A stretch of DNA of 64,000 nt from Variovorax paradoxus EPS (GTDB lineage: Bacteria; Pseudomonadota; Gammaproteobacteria; Burkholderiales; Burkholderiaceae_C), in assembly GCF_000184745.1 (NCBI RefSeq), contig NC_014931.1, positions 1,240,001 through 1,304,000 of the forward strand, written 5' to 3'. Position 1 is the stretch's first letter, and every line of letters starts with the position of its first letter. Positions 52,253-59,881 of the stretch are shown piece by piece. The notes below the pieces were generated by a model, which was not told the DNA's origin, did no database searches, and saw only the letters and a list, made by a program, of their open reading frames with translations. The translations under genes and the position numbers were made by a program.

Positions 52253-54484
52253 TCACAGGTCGGCCAGGCCCATGGCGGGATCGCTCACCGTGTGCCTGCC
52301 GTTTTCCACGCGGCCCGCAAAGCGGCGGTAGTAGGCCGGGTCGGCGTCGCAGGTGACCGCGAAGTCGTACCACTGCCCGCTGCTCGCCAACACCCAGAGC
52401 TGCTCGGCCTTGGTGCCGCCGGCGACCGTGGCACCCCAGGGGCCGTCGTTGCGGTAGGCCTTGGCGCGCACCGTGAACCTGGCGGGGTTCGTGCCGGCGT
52501 TGAGCATCTCCAGGTAGACGTTGCCGTTGGCGATGTCGTAGCACACGCGCACTTCGGGGTTCGCGCCGCTCGTGCGCAGCGCATTGAGGTCGCCCTTGAA
52601 GTAGCGGTGAAAGCCGTTCGGCCCGAGCACCCACAGGTCGTAGAAGCCGCTGTTGTCGGTCATCGGGCTCCAGGTGTCGTCCAGCGACTTGCCGGGTTCC
52701 ACCATGTAGCGGCGCGGCAGGCGGTCGAGGTTGAGCTTGTCGTAGACGTGGAACACGGCCGCGGCCTTGCCGCTGTTCTTGAACAGGAGCTGGATCTTGC
52801 CGCTCACCGAATCGGCGCGCGCGCTCACATGCAACTCGTAGGGCAGTGCGCGCGAGGGGCGAATGCCGGTGGCCTGGCGCGGCAGTTGCGGATCGAGCGG
52901 CAGCGGCACCTGCGCGAGGGCTTCCTGGTCGCTGCGCGTCTTGTCGGCGCCGGTGCGGGTGGTGCGGCCCGCGAGCGTGGGCAGCGCCTCGGTGTTGGGT
53001 GTCGCGAAGTTGAAGGCGCTGGTGAGGTCGCCGCACACCGCGCGCCGGAACGGCGAGATGTTGGGCTCCTTCACGCCGAAGCGCGTCTCGATGAAGCGGA
53101 TCACCGAGGTGTGGTCGAAGGCCTGCGAGTTGACCCAGCCACCGCGGCTCCACGGCGAGACGATGTACATCGGCACGCGCACGCCGGGGCCGTAGACGCG
53201 TCCATCAGGCGCGGGCTGGCTGCTCGTGCCCGGGGGCTTCGGGTGATTGAAGCGTTCCACCGCGAGGTCGGCCTCGGGCAGCGTGGTCTTGCCGGCCATC
53301 GAACCGTCGGGATTGATCGAGGGCGCGGCCGGCGACGGGTAATGGTCGAAGTAGCCGTCGTTCTCGTCGAAGTTGATGAGCAGCACGGTCTTGCTCCACA
53401 CGTCGGGTACGGCGGTGAGCGCGTCCAGCGCTTCCTGGATGTACCAGCCACCCTGGATCGGGCTCGACGGCCCGGGGTGCTCGGAGTAGGTGGCGGGCGC
53501 AATGATCCACGACACCTGCGGCAGCTTGCCGTTCTTGATGTCCTGGCGGAACTGCTCCAGGAATCCACCGTCGCCCATCGTGTTGGCGATGCCCTTGTAG
53601 AGCGGGTTGCCCGCGTCGTCGCTCGCCGGGTCGTACACCGGCGAGGCCGCGTCGTTGCTCACCGGCTTGCCCGAGGCCTCGTTGGCCAGGCGGTACTGCT
53701 TGAAGCCCGCGAGCGGGTTGTCGCCGAAGTTCTCCGGCATGTTCTGGTAGACGATCCAGCTGACCTTGGCTTCCTGCAGGCGCTCGGGGTAGGTCTTCCA
53801 TTCATAGCCGGTCGCCGAGCTGTCGATGGAGTCCCACTCGTTGTTGACCGTGGCCACGCCTGCGACGCCCGCCACGCCGTTTGCCAGTTGGCCGCCGGGG
53901 CCGTTGGTGCCGGTCCAGTGGAACATGCGGTTCGAGTTGGTGCCCGTGTGCATGCTGCAGTGGTAGTCGTCGCACAGCGTGAAGGCGTTGGCCAGCGCGA
54001 ACTGGAAGGCGACTTCGGTCTCCTTGAAGTAGCCCATCGACGCGTTGGTCTTGTAGCGAGGCCACTGGTAGGTGCGCCCGCCGTCCCAGGCGTTCTGCCC
54101 ATCGCTCCACGAATGCGGCGTGCCGCTCACGCGCTGCGCATTGCCTTTTCGGCTGTCCAGGTGGTAGGGCAGGATCGGCTTGCCCGAGGCATCGCTCTGC
54201 TGCCACACATTCATGCCCTTGGGCAGCGGAATGGTGAAGCGATCGCCGAAGCCGCGCACGCCCATCAGCGTGCCGAAGTAATGGTCGAACGAGCGGTTCT
54301 CCTGCATGAGGATCACGATGTGCTCGACGTCCTGGATGGTGCCGGTCTTGTTGTTGGCCGGAATGGCGAGCGCGCGGCGAATGGCGGGTGGAAAGGCCGA
54401 GAGCGCGAGCGCGGCAGCGCCGGTGGTGGCGGTGCCGGTGAGGAATTTGCGGCGCGAATTCGTGGGCTTGTCGTTCTGGTTCAT
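52253..54484 (-). CDS. Tat-exported phospholipase C, paralogue 3
   Basis: The 743-residue protein has twin-arginine signal NSRRKFLTGTATTG after nine residues. Motifs are MQENRSFDHYFGTL, YHCSMHTGTNSNR, SWIIAPATYSEHPG and INFDENDGYFDHYP; two C-terminal phospholipase-type domains end at WYDFAVTCDADPAYYRRF. It begins 17 bases after the small lipoprotein gene at 54502-54702, so the order on this strand is lipoprotein, phospholipase 3, phospholipase 2. All three phospholipases end with H-T-V-S-D-P-A-M-G, showing recent duplication or gene conversion. Confidence 0.9.
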   Translation of the reverse strand: MNQNDKPTNSRRKFLTGTATTGAAALALSAFPPAIRRALAIPANNKTGTIQDVEHIVILMQENRSFDHYFGTLMGVRGFGDRFTIPLPKGMNVWQQSDASGKPILPYHLDSRKGNAQRVSGTPHSWSDGQNAWDGGRTYQWPRYKTNASMGYFKETEVAFQFALANAFTLCDDYHCSMHTGTNSNRMFHWTGTNGPGGQLANGVAGVAGVATVNNEWDSIDSSATGYEWKTYPERLQEAKVSWIVYQNMPENFGDNPLAGFKQYRLANEASGKPVSNDAASPVYDPASDDAGNPLYKGIANTMGDGGFLEQFRQDIKNGKLPQVSWIIAPATYSEHPGPSSPIQGGWYIQEALDALTAVPDVWSKTVLLINFDENDGYFDHYPSPAAPSINPDGSMAGKTTLPEADLAVERFNHPKPPGTSSQPAPDGRVYGPGVRVPMYIVSPWSRGGWVNSQAFDHTSVIRFIETRFGVKEPNISPFRRAVCGDLTSAFNFATPNTEALPTLAGRTTRTGADKTRSDQEALAQVPLPLDPQLPRQATGIRPSRALPYELHVSARADSVSGKIQLLFKNSGKAAAVFHVYDKLNLDRLPRRYMVEPGKSLDDTWSPMTDNSGFYDLWVLGPNGFHRYFKGDLNALRTSGANPEVRVCYDIANGNVYLEMLNAGTNPARFTVRAKAYRNDGPWGATVAGGTKAEQLWVLASSGQWYDFAVTCDADPAYYRRFAGRVENGRHTVSDPAMGLADL

Positions 54485-54501
54485 GGCGTGGACTTTCTCT
54501 T

Positions 54502-54702
54502 TCAGGGCGCGCAGCTCTTCACGGGGGCGACGCCGGTTTCGGGCGGGGTCGTCACGGGCGGAGTCGTGGGCGGCGTACCAGCACCGGGCAGGCCGGCGAA
54601 GCCGCCACCGCCGCTGCCGCCACCGCAGGCGGACAGGGCAGAGGCCACGATCAACATGGACAGCACGGGCACAAGGCGCGGGGCAAGGAATGGAATTCGC
54701 AT
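54502..54702 (-). CDS. Small Gly/Pro-rich lipoprotein, paralogue 2
   Basis: The 66-residue protein starts MRIPFLAPRLVPVLSMLIVA, with lipobox ALSAC, a GGGSGGGGF linker, GLPGAGTPPTTPPVTTPPETG and C-terminal SCAP. It is the same design and length as the lipoprotein at 49515-49715. It lies 17 bases before phospholipase 3 and 49 bases after the phosphodiesterase gene. Both copies keep the second cysteine three residues from the end, which could form a disulfide with a partner. Function unknown. Confidence 0.75.
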   Translation of the reverse strand: MRIPFLAPRLVPVLSMLIVASALSACGGGSGGGGFAGLPGAGTPPTTPPVTTPPETGVAPVKSCAP

Positions 54703-54751
54703 GATGAAGATCTCTTGAGTCGTTCGTTGTGGGAGGTGAGCGGGGGACGGT

Positions 54752-56842
54752 TCAGGGCAGCAGCAACATCAGCGGCTGGCCCGACTTGAAGATGCTGGTG
54801 AGCTCGTCGGTGGTGAGCGCGCGGTTCCAGATGGCGAACTCGTTGAAGTCCATGGCGCCGCGCGGCGAGCTGGTCTCACGCTGGTAGTACTGGCCGGTGC
54901 CGTCTTCATTGAGGCCGATGCCGTTCTTCAGGCCGCCGAGCTGCGCGACCAGCGCGCTCGTGAGCGTGGTGTTCCCGGTCTGCATGGCGCGGGCCGAATC
55001 GAACACGTATCCGGTGAGCTTGAGGTTGGCCTTGTCGATCACGACCGCCACGTAGGCCCACTGGCCTGCGCTCAGGCCGTAGCCGTTGCTGTCGGCGCGG
55101 ATGCCGCCACCGGCGCCCACGTTGAAGCGGATCTCGCAGCTGCCGAAGAGACCGATGGCCAGGCCCGCGTTCGCGCCGGTGGTGTAGTTCTTGTTGGCGA
55201 GCATCGAGGCGCCGTTGCTCACGCCCTGGCTGCATGTGGCGTCGGTGCGCACCCAGAAGCCGAGGGTGTAGGCGGTGACGGCCGGGTTGGTGGCCACGTC
55301 GGTGGTCTGCAGCAGGCGGTAGCCGGCCGAGCCGCTCGCGTTCTTCACCGTGCTGTCGACACGCAGCGCCTTGACCTTGTCGGGAAGCTTGAAACCGTCG
55401 TCGACCGATGTGCCGCCGTCGGCATCGGCCGCCCAAAGCGAGAGGGTGGAGGCGTTCCTCAGGTCAGCGGCCGGGAGCGTGTCCAGCGGGTAGTAGTTGA
55501 CGAGGCCGTTCGCCAGCGTGGGCGCGAGCGTGGCGGGCTTCACGTAGGCGAGTTGCGCGGCGAGCGCGACGCTGGCTTCGCCGGCAACGACGGTGTATTG
55601 GTAGGTGTAGACGCCGTCCGCGTCGGCCACGATGGGGTCGGCGTACGCGGTCGAGCCCGCCGGCAGCGTGGCCACCAGCTTGCCGTCGCGCAGCACCTGC
55701 ACCGGCGCCGTCGCAGCGCCCGCGAGCGTCCACGAGAGTTCGATGCTGTTCTTGTCCGCGCCCGCCTTGGCGAAGAGATTGCGCAGCGACGTGGCGGCCT
55801 GCAGCGCCTGTCCGTTGAAGTTGTAGGCCTCCCAGCTCGGAAGGGCGCCGAGGTGCCGCAGCACGGTCGGTGCGATGTCGGTCGCCGCGGCGAGCTGCAG
55901 CAGCGCGGTGTCCGCCGGTGCGGCGGTGCCTGTCCCGGGCAGGGCGGCCAGCGTCTTGTTGCTGGCGATGAAGATGGTCTTGTTGTCGATGGCCTGCAGG
56001 CCGGAGGCGGTGCCGAAGGCGTCCAGGCCGTGGCCGGTGGTGAGGATGACGAGCCAGTCTTCCTTTGCATCATTGGCCGTGCGCTGCGCGATGCGCGCGA
56101 GCAGCCGGCCGACGGCGGCCGAAGTGTCGGAAATCGCGCGCTGGTAGGCGCCGCTCTTCAGGCCGCTGTCGGCCGCCGCCGCTGGTGCGCCGTACTGCGC
56201 GACCGTCAGGTCGTAGCCGGCGTCGATGAACTGCGCGGTGCGCTCGGTGACGCAGGCATCGGCGCCCGCGCAATCGACGGCTCCGTCGACGGTGCCGCTC
56301 TCGTTGGCCAGCAACCGCGGATAGAGCGCATTGGCCGTGACCGATGCGGTCTTGTAGCCGGCCGCCTTGTTCTGCTTGGCGAGCGCGAAGATAGAAGGCG
56401 CGAGCTTCGCATCGATGCGCTGGTCGGCCGTGTCCCAGCGCACGCCGTGGCGCGTCACCCAGGTGCCCGTCAGCAGTGTGGCCCAGCCCGGGCCGTCGGT
56501 GGTGCGCTGTTCGCTCGGCGTGCCGTTGGCGCCGCCGGTCCATGCGGGCGCCACGCGCAGCGACTGCAATGCAGGCACCTTGTTCTGCGCCATCGCATCG
56601 CGCAATGCCGCATGGGTGAGGCCGTCGATCTCCACGACGAGCGCCTTCGGGCCGCTCTTGCCCTGGTTGGTACCGGATGCAGGCGGATTGCTACCGCCAC
56701 CGTTGGCCGGCGGCACATTGACGAGGGGGAAGGAAGCACCGCCGCCACCACCACCGCCGCAAGCGGCAAGCGCGAGCGAGGTGGCGAGGGGCAGGAGCCA
56801 GCGCGCGAAATGCGCGGCGTGCGAAGGTGTGGTCGGGCGCAT
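54752..56842 (-). CDS. Lipoprotein type I phosphodiesterase/nucleotide pyrophosphatase-like protein with LamG-like C-terminus
   Basis: The 696-residue protein has lipobox LALAAC followed by poly-Gly (cleavage near residue 30). The alkaline-phosphatase-superfamily domain (about 70-360) starts ALVVEIDGLTHAALRDA, with predicted nucleophile Thr in TTDGPGWATLLTGTWVTRHGV and metal-site LVILTTGHGLDAFG, where Gly replaces the usual Asp of TDHG. An FN3-like stretch (about 370-460) and a concanavalin/LamG-like domain (about 470-690; LGFWVRTDATCS, DFNEFAIWNRALTTDE) follow. It is probably surface-anchored and acts on extracellular phosphoesters. The changed metal-site residue leaves activity uncertain. 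ATG 56842 is chosen for its signal peptide. Confidence 0.8.
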   Translation of the reverse strand: MRPTTPSHAAHFARWLLPLATSLALAACGGGGGGGASFPLVNVPPANGGGSNPPASGTNQGKSGPKALVVEIDGLTHAALRDAMAQNKVPALQSLRVAPAWTGGANGTPSEQRTTDGPGWATLLTGTWVTRHGVRWDTADQRIDAKLAPSIFALAKQNKAAGYKTASVTANALYPRLLANESGTVDGAVDCAGADACVTERTAQFIDAGYDLTVAQYGAPAAAADSGLKSGAYQRAISDTSAAVGRLLARIAQRTANDAKEDWLVILTTGHGLDAFGTASGLQAIDNKTIFIASNKTLAALPGTGTAAPADTALLQLAAATDIAPTVLRHLGALPSWEAYNFNGQALQAATSLRNLFAKAGADKNSIELSWTLAGAATAPVQVLRDGKLVATLPAGSTAYADPIVADADGVYTYQYTVVAGEASVALAAQLAYVKPATLAPTLANGLVNYYPLDTLPAADLRNASTLSLWAADADGGTSVDDGFKLPDKVKALRVDSTVKNASGSAGYRLLQTTDVATNPAVTAYTLGFWVRTDATCSQGVSNGASMLANKNYTTGANAGLAIGLFGSCEIRFNVGAGGGIRADSNGYGLSAGQWAYVAVVIDKANLKLTGYVFDSARAMQTGNTTLTSALVAQLGGLKNGIGLNEDGTGQYYQRETSSPRGAMDFNEFAIWNRALTTDELTSIFKSGQPLMLLLP

Positions 56843-56892
56843 CGGAGGAAGCCGGTGTGTCTGTCTGTCGGAGGGATGGACGCCGGTGCGGC

Positions 56893-56917
56893 AAAAAAAA
56901 AGTGCCACGAGGGCACT
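56893..56917 (-). terminator. Intrinsic terminator in the leader of the phosphodiesterase gene
   Basis: On the minus strand AGTGCC, a five-base loop, GGCACT and nine T residues make a textbook intrinsic terminator. It lies only 50 bases before the phosphodiesterase start and about 200 bases after the 5'-nucleotidase stop. It either ends the type II secretion transcript or acts as a leader attenuator. Confidence 0.8.
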
Positions 56918-57050
56918 GCGCACCGAACAGACAGCGAGGCTAAGAAGCGCGCGTTACGCCGCAATGAATGCGGGATGACAGAGCGAAGTCGTGCGCGTGA
57001 CGACGCACGAAGCAACGCTCAAGAAAGCGGGGAGCTTCGTTCTGGAGATG

Positions 57051-57116
57051 CCGCGGAACCGGCGTTGCCGGGCCGCAGGCGTCGCTCCCCTGCAAGGGGC
57101 CGACGCCTGAGGGTCA
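57051..57116. repeat. Right half of the composite repeat, inverted, with hairpin after the 5'-nucleotidase
   Basis: CCGCGGAACCGGCGTTGCCG and the nine bases after it equal the reverse complement of the right end of the 19449-19542 element with a single difference. The following CAGGCGTCG/CGACGCCTG (57076-57109) forms a perfect 9-base-pair stem enclosing a second CCCCT/AGGGG stem. It lies just past the 5'-nucleotidase stop on the minus strand and may act as its transcript end. Confidence 0.65.
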
Positions 57117-58013
57117 GCCCTCGTTGCTGATCCCGCTCGACACATGCCCCGCAGGCACATGCCGCGAGGCCGCATCGACGTGACCTGTCTGGTCGTCGAA
57201 GAAGAAATCGGGCTCGAACTCGCGCAGAAACTCGCCCTTGGGCAGGCCGCCGAGGAACATCGCTTCATCAACGCGAATGTTCCAGTTCATCAGCGTGCGG
57301 ATCGCGCGCTCGTGCGCCGGTGCGCTGCGCGCGGTAACCAGCGCGGTGCGGATGCGCATCTGCGCGTTGCCCGCCATCTGCAGGCGATGCAGCGCAGCCA
57401 GCAGCGGCTTGAACGGGCCGCCGGGCAGCGGCAGTTCGGCCTTGCTGAGTTCATGGGCCTGGAAGGCGTCGAGGCCCTCGGCCTGGAACACGCGCTCGGC
57501 CTCGTCGGAAAAGAGCACCGCGTCGCCGTCGAAGGCGATGCGCACTTCGTTCGGCCAGGCATCGCTCGCCTTCACCGATTCGACCAGCACGCGCGCGGCC
57601 GGAAAGCCCGCGACCAGTGCCTCGCGCACGTCCTGCGCATTGACGGAAAGGAAGAGGTGCGCGCGCAGCGGGCGCAGATAACCGAAGGGCGGGCGGCCCT
57701 GCGTGAACACGCCGCGCTGCAGCTTGATGTCGGCGGCCGCGCTCGACTTGAAGATGCGCATGCCCGAGACCGGATCGTTGCGCGAGAGGATCACCACCTC
57801 CACGCGCTGCACGCCGTCGTCGTTGAAGCGCAGCAACTTCCGGATCAGCGAGTACGCGATGCCGGGTGCGGCCGGCACGTCGAGCCGGTCGAGCTGCAGC
57901 TTCATGTAGCCCTCGTTGTCGCCGGCCTCGAAGATGCGGTTTTCTTCCTCCAGGTTGAAGAGCGCGCGCGAGGAAATCGCGACCACGAGTTTGTCTTCGA
58001 GAGTGACTGGCAT
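57114..58013 (-). CDS. Cytosolic 5'-nucleotidase
   Basis: The 299-residue protein of the 5'-nucleotidase family (NT5C1-like, HAD-type fold) dephosphorylates nucleoside monophosphates. Marks are LVVAISSRALFNLEEENRIFE, VEVVILSRNDPVSGMRIFKS, RIAFDGDAVLFSDEAERVFQ (the acidic HAD motif), IRTALVTARSAPAHERAIRTLM and FLGGLPKGEFLREFEPDFFFDDQ. ATG 58013 starts the conserved N-terminus. It is 13 bases downstream of the conserved hypothetical and so seems to be the last gene of the secretion operon, an unrelated metabolic passenger. Confidence 0.92.
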   Translation of the reverse strand: MPVTLEDKLVVAISSRALFNLEEENRIFEAGDNEGYMKLQLDRLDVPAAPGIAYSLIRKLLRFNDDGVQRVEVVILSRNDPVSGMRIFKSSAAADIKLQRGVFTQGRPPFGYLRPLRAHLFLSVNAQDVREALVAGFPAARVLVESVKASDAWPNEVRIAFDGDAVLFSDEAERVFQAEGLDAFQAHELSKAELPLPGGPFKPLLAALHRLQMAGNAQMRIRTALVTARSAPAHERAIRTLMNWNIRVDEAMFLGGLPKGEFLREFEPDFFFDDQTGHVDAASRHVPAGHVSSGISNEG

Positions 58014-58026
58014 GGTGGGAGGCAGT

Positions 58027-58614
58027 TCAGGTGGCGTCGTCAGGCGCGTCGTCGAGCGAGAAGTAGAGCGTATTCGACCAGTAGCCAAGGCCCAGATCGC
58101 GCAGCGGCGCTTCGATGCTCTCCTGCGAGGGCGTGAAGACGCGGTCCCAGAAGCTCTTTTTCTTCGGCGCCAGCTGAGCCAGGGCCGTCTCGACCTCCGC
58201 ATCAATGTTCTGCACACCCTGCAGCAGGCTCGCGGCCTGCGTATCGAGCGGCGTGTCGTCCATGCCGAGAACCTCGGCGCACTCCAGAAAGATGTAGCCG
58301 TTGCGGTCGGCGTGGCGGTTCAGGAAATCGAGCGCCTGGTCGCGCATCGGTGCGATGGCGGGGTGGTCGATGCGGGCCAGGAACTGCGCGAGCCGGTCGA
58401 TGCCCGCGCCGGCGCGGCCCACGAGCGCGGTGGGTTCGGGTATGGACCAGATCAGCGAACGGCAGCGTTGCACATCGGCCGACACCAGCAGCCGGTAGAC
58501 CAGCGGGATGTTGTACTTGCACTCCGAGAGGCCCTTGAGCTGTTTCGGATCGTTCCCCGCAGCGTCCGCGCCCGGAACGAAGGGGCTTGCGAACAGGTAG
58601 CTCCGGTTGGCCAT
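58027..58614 (-). CDS. Conserved hypothetical protein
   Basis: The 195-residue soluble protein begins MANRSYLFASPFVPGAD and is mostly helical (YNIPLVYRLLVSADVQRCRSLIW, QALDFLNRHADRNGYIFLECAEVLGMDD, KKKSFWDRVF). It has no signal or membrane segment. It sits 13 bases after gspF and 13 before the 5'-nucleotidase. A phrase such as GYIFLECAEV suggests a DUF-type cytoplasmic family found widely in proteobacteria. I cannot assign a function. Confidence 0.75.
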   Translation of the reverse strand: MANRSYLFASPFVPGADAAGNDPKQLKGLSECKYNIPLVYRLLVSADVQRCRSLIWSIPEPTALVGRAGAGIDRLAQFLARIDHPAIAPMRDQALDFLNRHADRNGYIFLECAEVLGMDDTPLDTQAASLLQGVQNIDAEVETALAQLAPKKKSFWDRVFTPSQESIEAPLRDLGLGYWSNTLYFSLDDAPDDAT

Positions 58615-58627
58615 GGCGCAGCTCCCG

Positions 58628-59866
58628 CTATTTGACGAACTGGTTCAGCTGGATGATCGGCAGCATCACGGCCAGCACGATCAGCATCACCACGCCGCCC
58701 ATCGCCACGATGAGCAGCGGCTCGAGGATGGTCGCCAGGTGCATCGCGCGGCGCTGCACTTCGGCGCCCAGCTGGTTGGCCGCGCGCTGCAGCATCAGCG
58801 GCAGGGTGCCGGTCTGCTCGCCCAGGCGCGCGAACATCGACACGAGGCCGGGAAAGCGCTTCTTCTGCGCGAGCGCCGAAGCGAGCGGCGCGCCTTCGCG
58901 CACCAGCACCAGCGCGTCGAGCGCATCGGCGCGCATCGCGCGGTTGCTGAGCGTTTCGGCGGCCGCCTGCAGCGCACGCAGGATCGGCACGCCGGCGGTC
59001 GCCAGCATCGCGAGCGTGCTGGCGAAACGCGCTGCGTTGTATCCACGCGCGAGCTTGCCGACCAACGGCAGCTTGAGCCAGGCCGCATCGAACTTGAGGC
59101 GGAAGGCCTCCTGCGCCAGCGCCACCCGCACGCCGATGGCGAAGAGCACGACGCCGCCCAGCATCCACCAGCCGTAGTTGCGCACGCCCGCACTCAGCGA
59201 GAGCATCACGGTGGTGAGAAAAGGCAGCGAGCGCTTGGTGCCCGCGAACACCTGCGCCACCTGCGGCACCACGTAGCTCACGAGAAAGATCACGATCACG
59301 ATCGCCACCAGCGTGACGATGGCCGGGTACAGCGCCGCGCCGACCAGCTTCTGCTGCAGCGCCTGGCGTTCTTCCAGGTCGTCGGCCAGCCGGTCGAGCA
59401 CGAGGCCGAGGTTGCCGCTCTGCTCGCCGGCACCGATCACCGCGGTGTAGATGGGCGAGAACTCGCGCGAGTGCGCCGACAGCGCGCGCGCGAAGGGCGA
59501 GCCCGCATTGACTTCGGCACGCAGCGAGGCGACAAGGTTGCGTTGCGGCTCGGACTCGGCTTCGTCGGTGAGCGCCGTGAGCGCGCGTTCGAGCGGCAGG
59601 CCCGACGAGACGAGGCCCGCGAGCTGGCGCGTCCACACCGCGAGGCCAGTCGAGTTGAAGACACGCTTGCCGCCGCCCAGCCAGCGCGAAAGGCTGCTGC
59701 GCTGCCCGGTGCCGTTGATGTGGTCGCTGCCGACCGGCTTGACCGACAGCGGAATCAGCGCCTGCGCGCGCAGCAGGCTGCGTGCGCTGCGCGCGGTGTC
59801 GGCTTCCAGCACGCCTTCGCGCGACTGGCCGCTGGCGTCGATGGCTTCGAAGGAATAGGCGGGCAT
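58628..59866 (-). CDS. gspF: Type II secretion inner-membrane protein GspF
   Basis: The 412-residue platform protein has an N-terminal cytoplasmic part (AYSFEAIDASGQSREGVLEADTARSAR), two homologous GspF domains (about 75-195 and 275-400) and three membrane segments. Typical phrases are FTRQLAGLVSSGLPLERAL-like WTRQLAGLVSSGLPLE, IYTAVIGAGEQSGNL and LEPLLIVAMGGVVMLIVLAVMLPI. It connects the ATPase GspE with the pseudopilus. Start 59866 is 15 bases after gspE. Confidence 0.95.
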   Translation of the reverse strand: MPAYSFEAIDASGQSREGVLEADTARSARSLLRAQALIPLSVKPVGSDHINGTGQRSSLSRWLGGGKRVFNSTGLAVWTRQLAGLVSSGLPLERALTALTDEAESEPQRNLVASLRAEVNAGSPFARALSAHSREFSPIYTAVIGAGEQSGNLGLVLDRLADDLEERQALQQKLVGAALYPAIVTLVAIVIVIFLVSYVVPQVAQVFAGTKRSLPFLTTVMLSLSAGVRNYGWWMLGGVVLFAIGVRVALAQEAFRLKFDAAWLKLPLVGKLARGYNAARFASTLAMLATAGVPILRALQAAAETLSNRAMRADALDALVLVREGAPLASALAQKKRFPGLVSMFARLGEQTGTLPLMLQRAANQLGAEVQRRAMHLATILEPLLIVAMGGVVMLIVLAVMLPIIQLNQFVK

Positions 59867-59881
59867 GGCGGGCGCTGGTCG

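Noticed and set aside
52230..53153. N-terminal extension of phospholipase 2 to give a 1056-residue protein
   Set aside because: The extension is antisense-free but out of frame over phospholipase 3; the real start is the twin-arginine signal at 52229.
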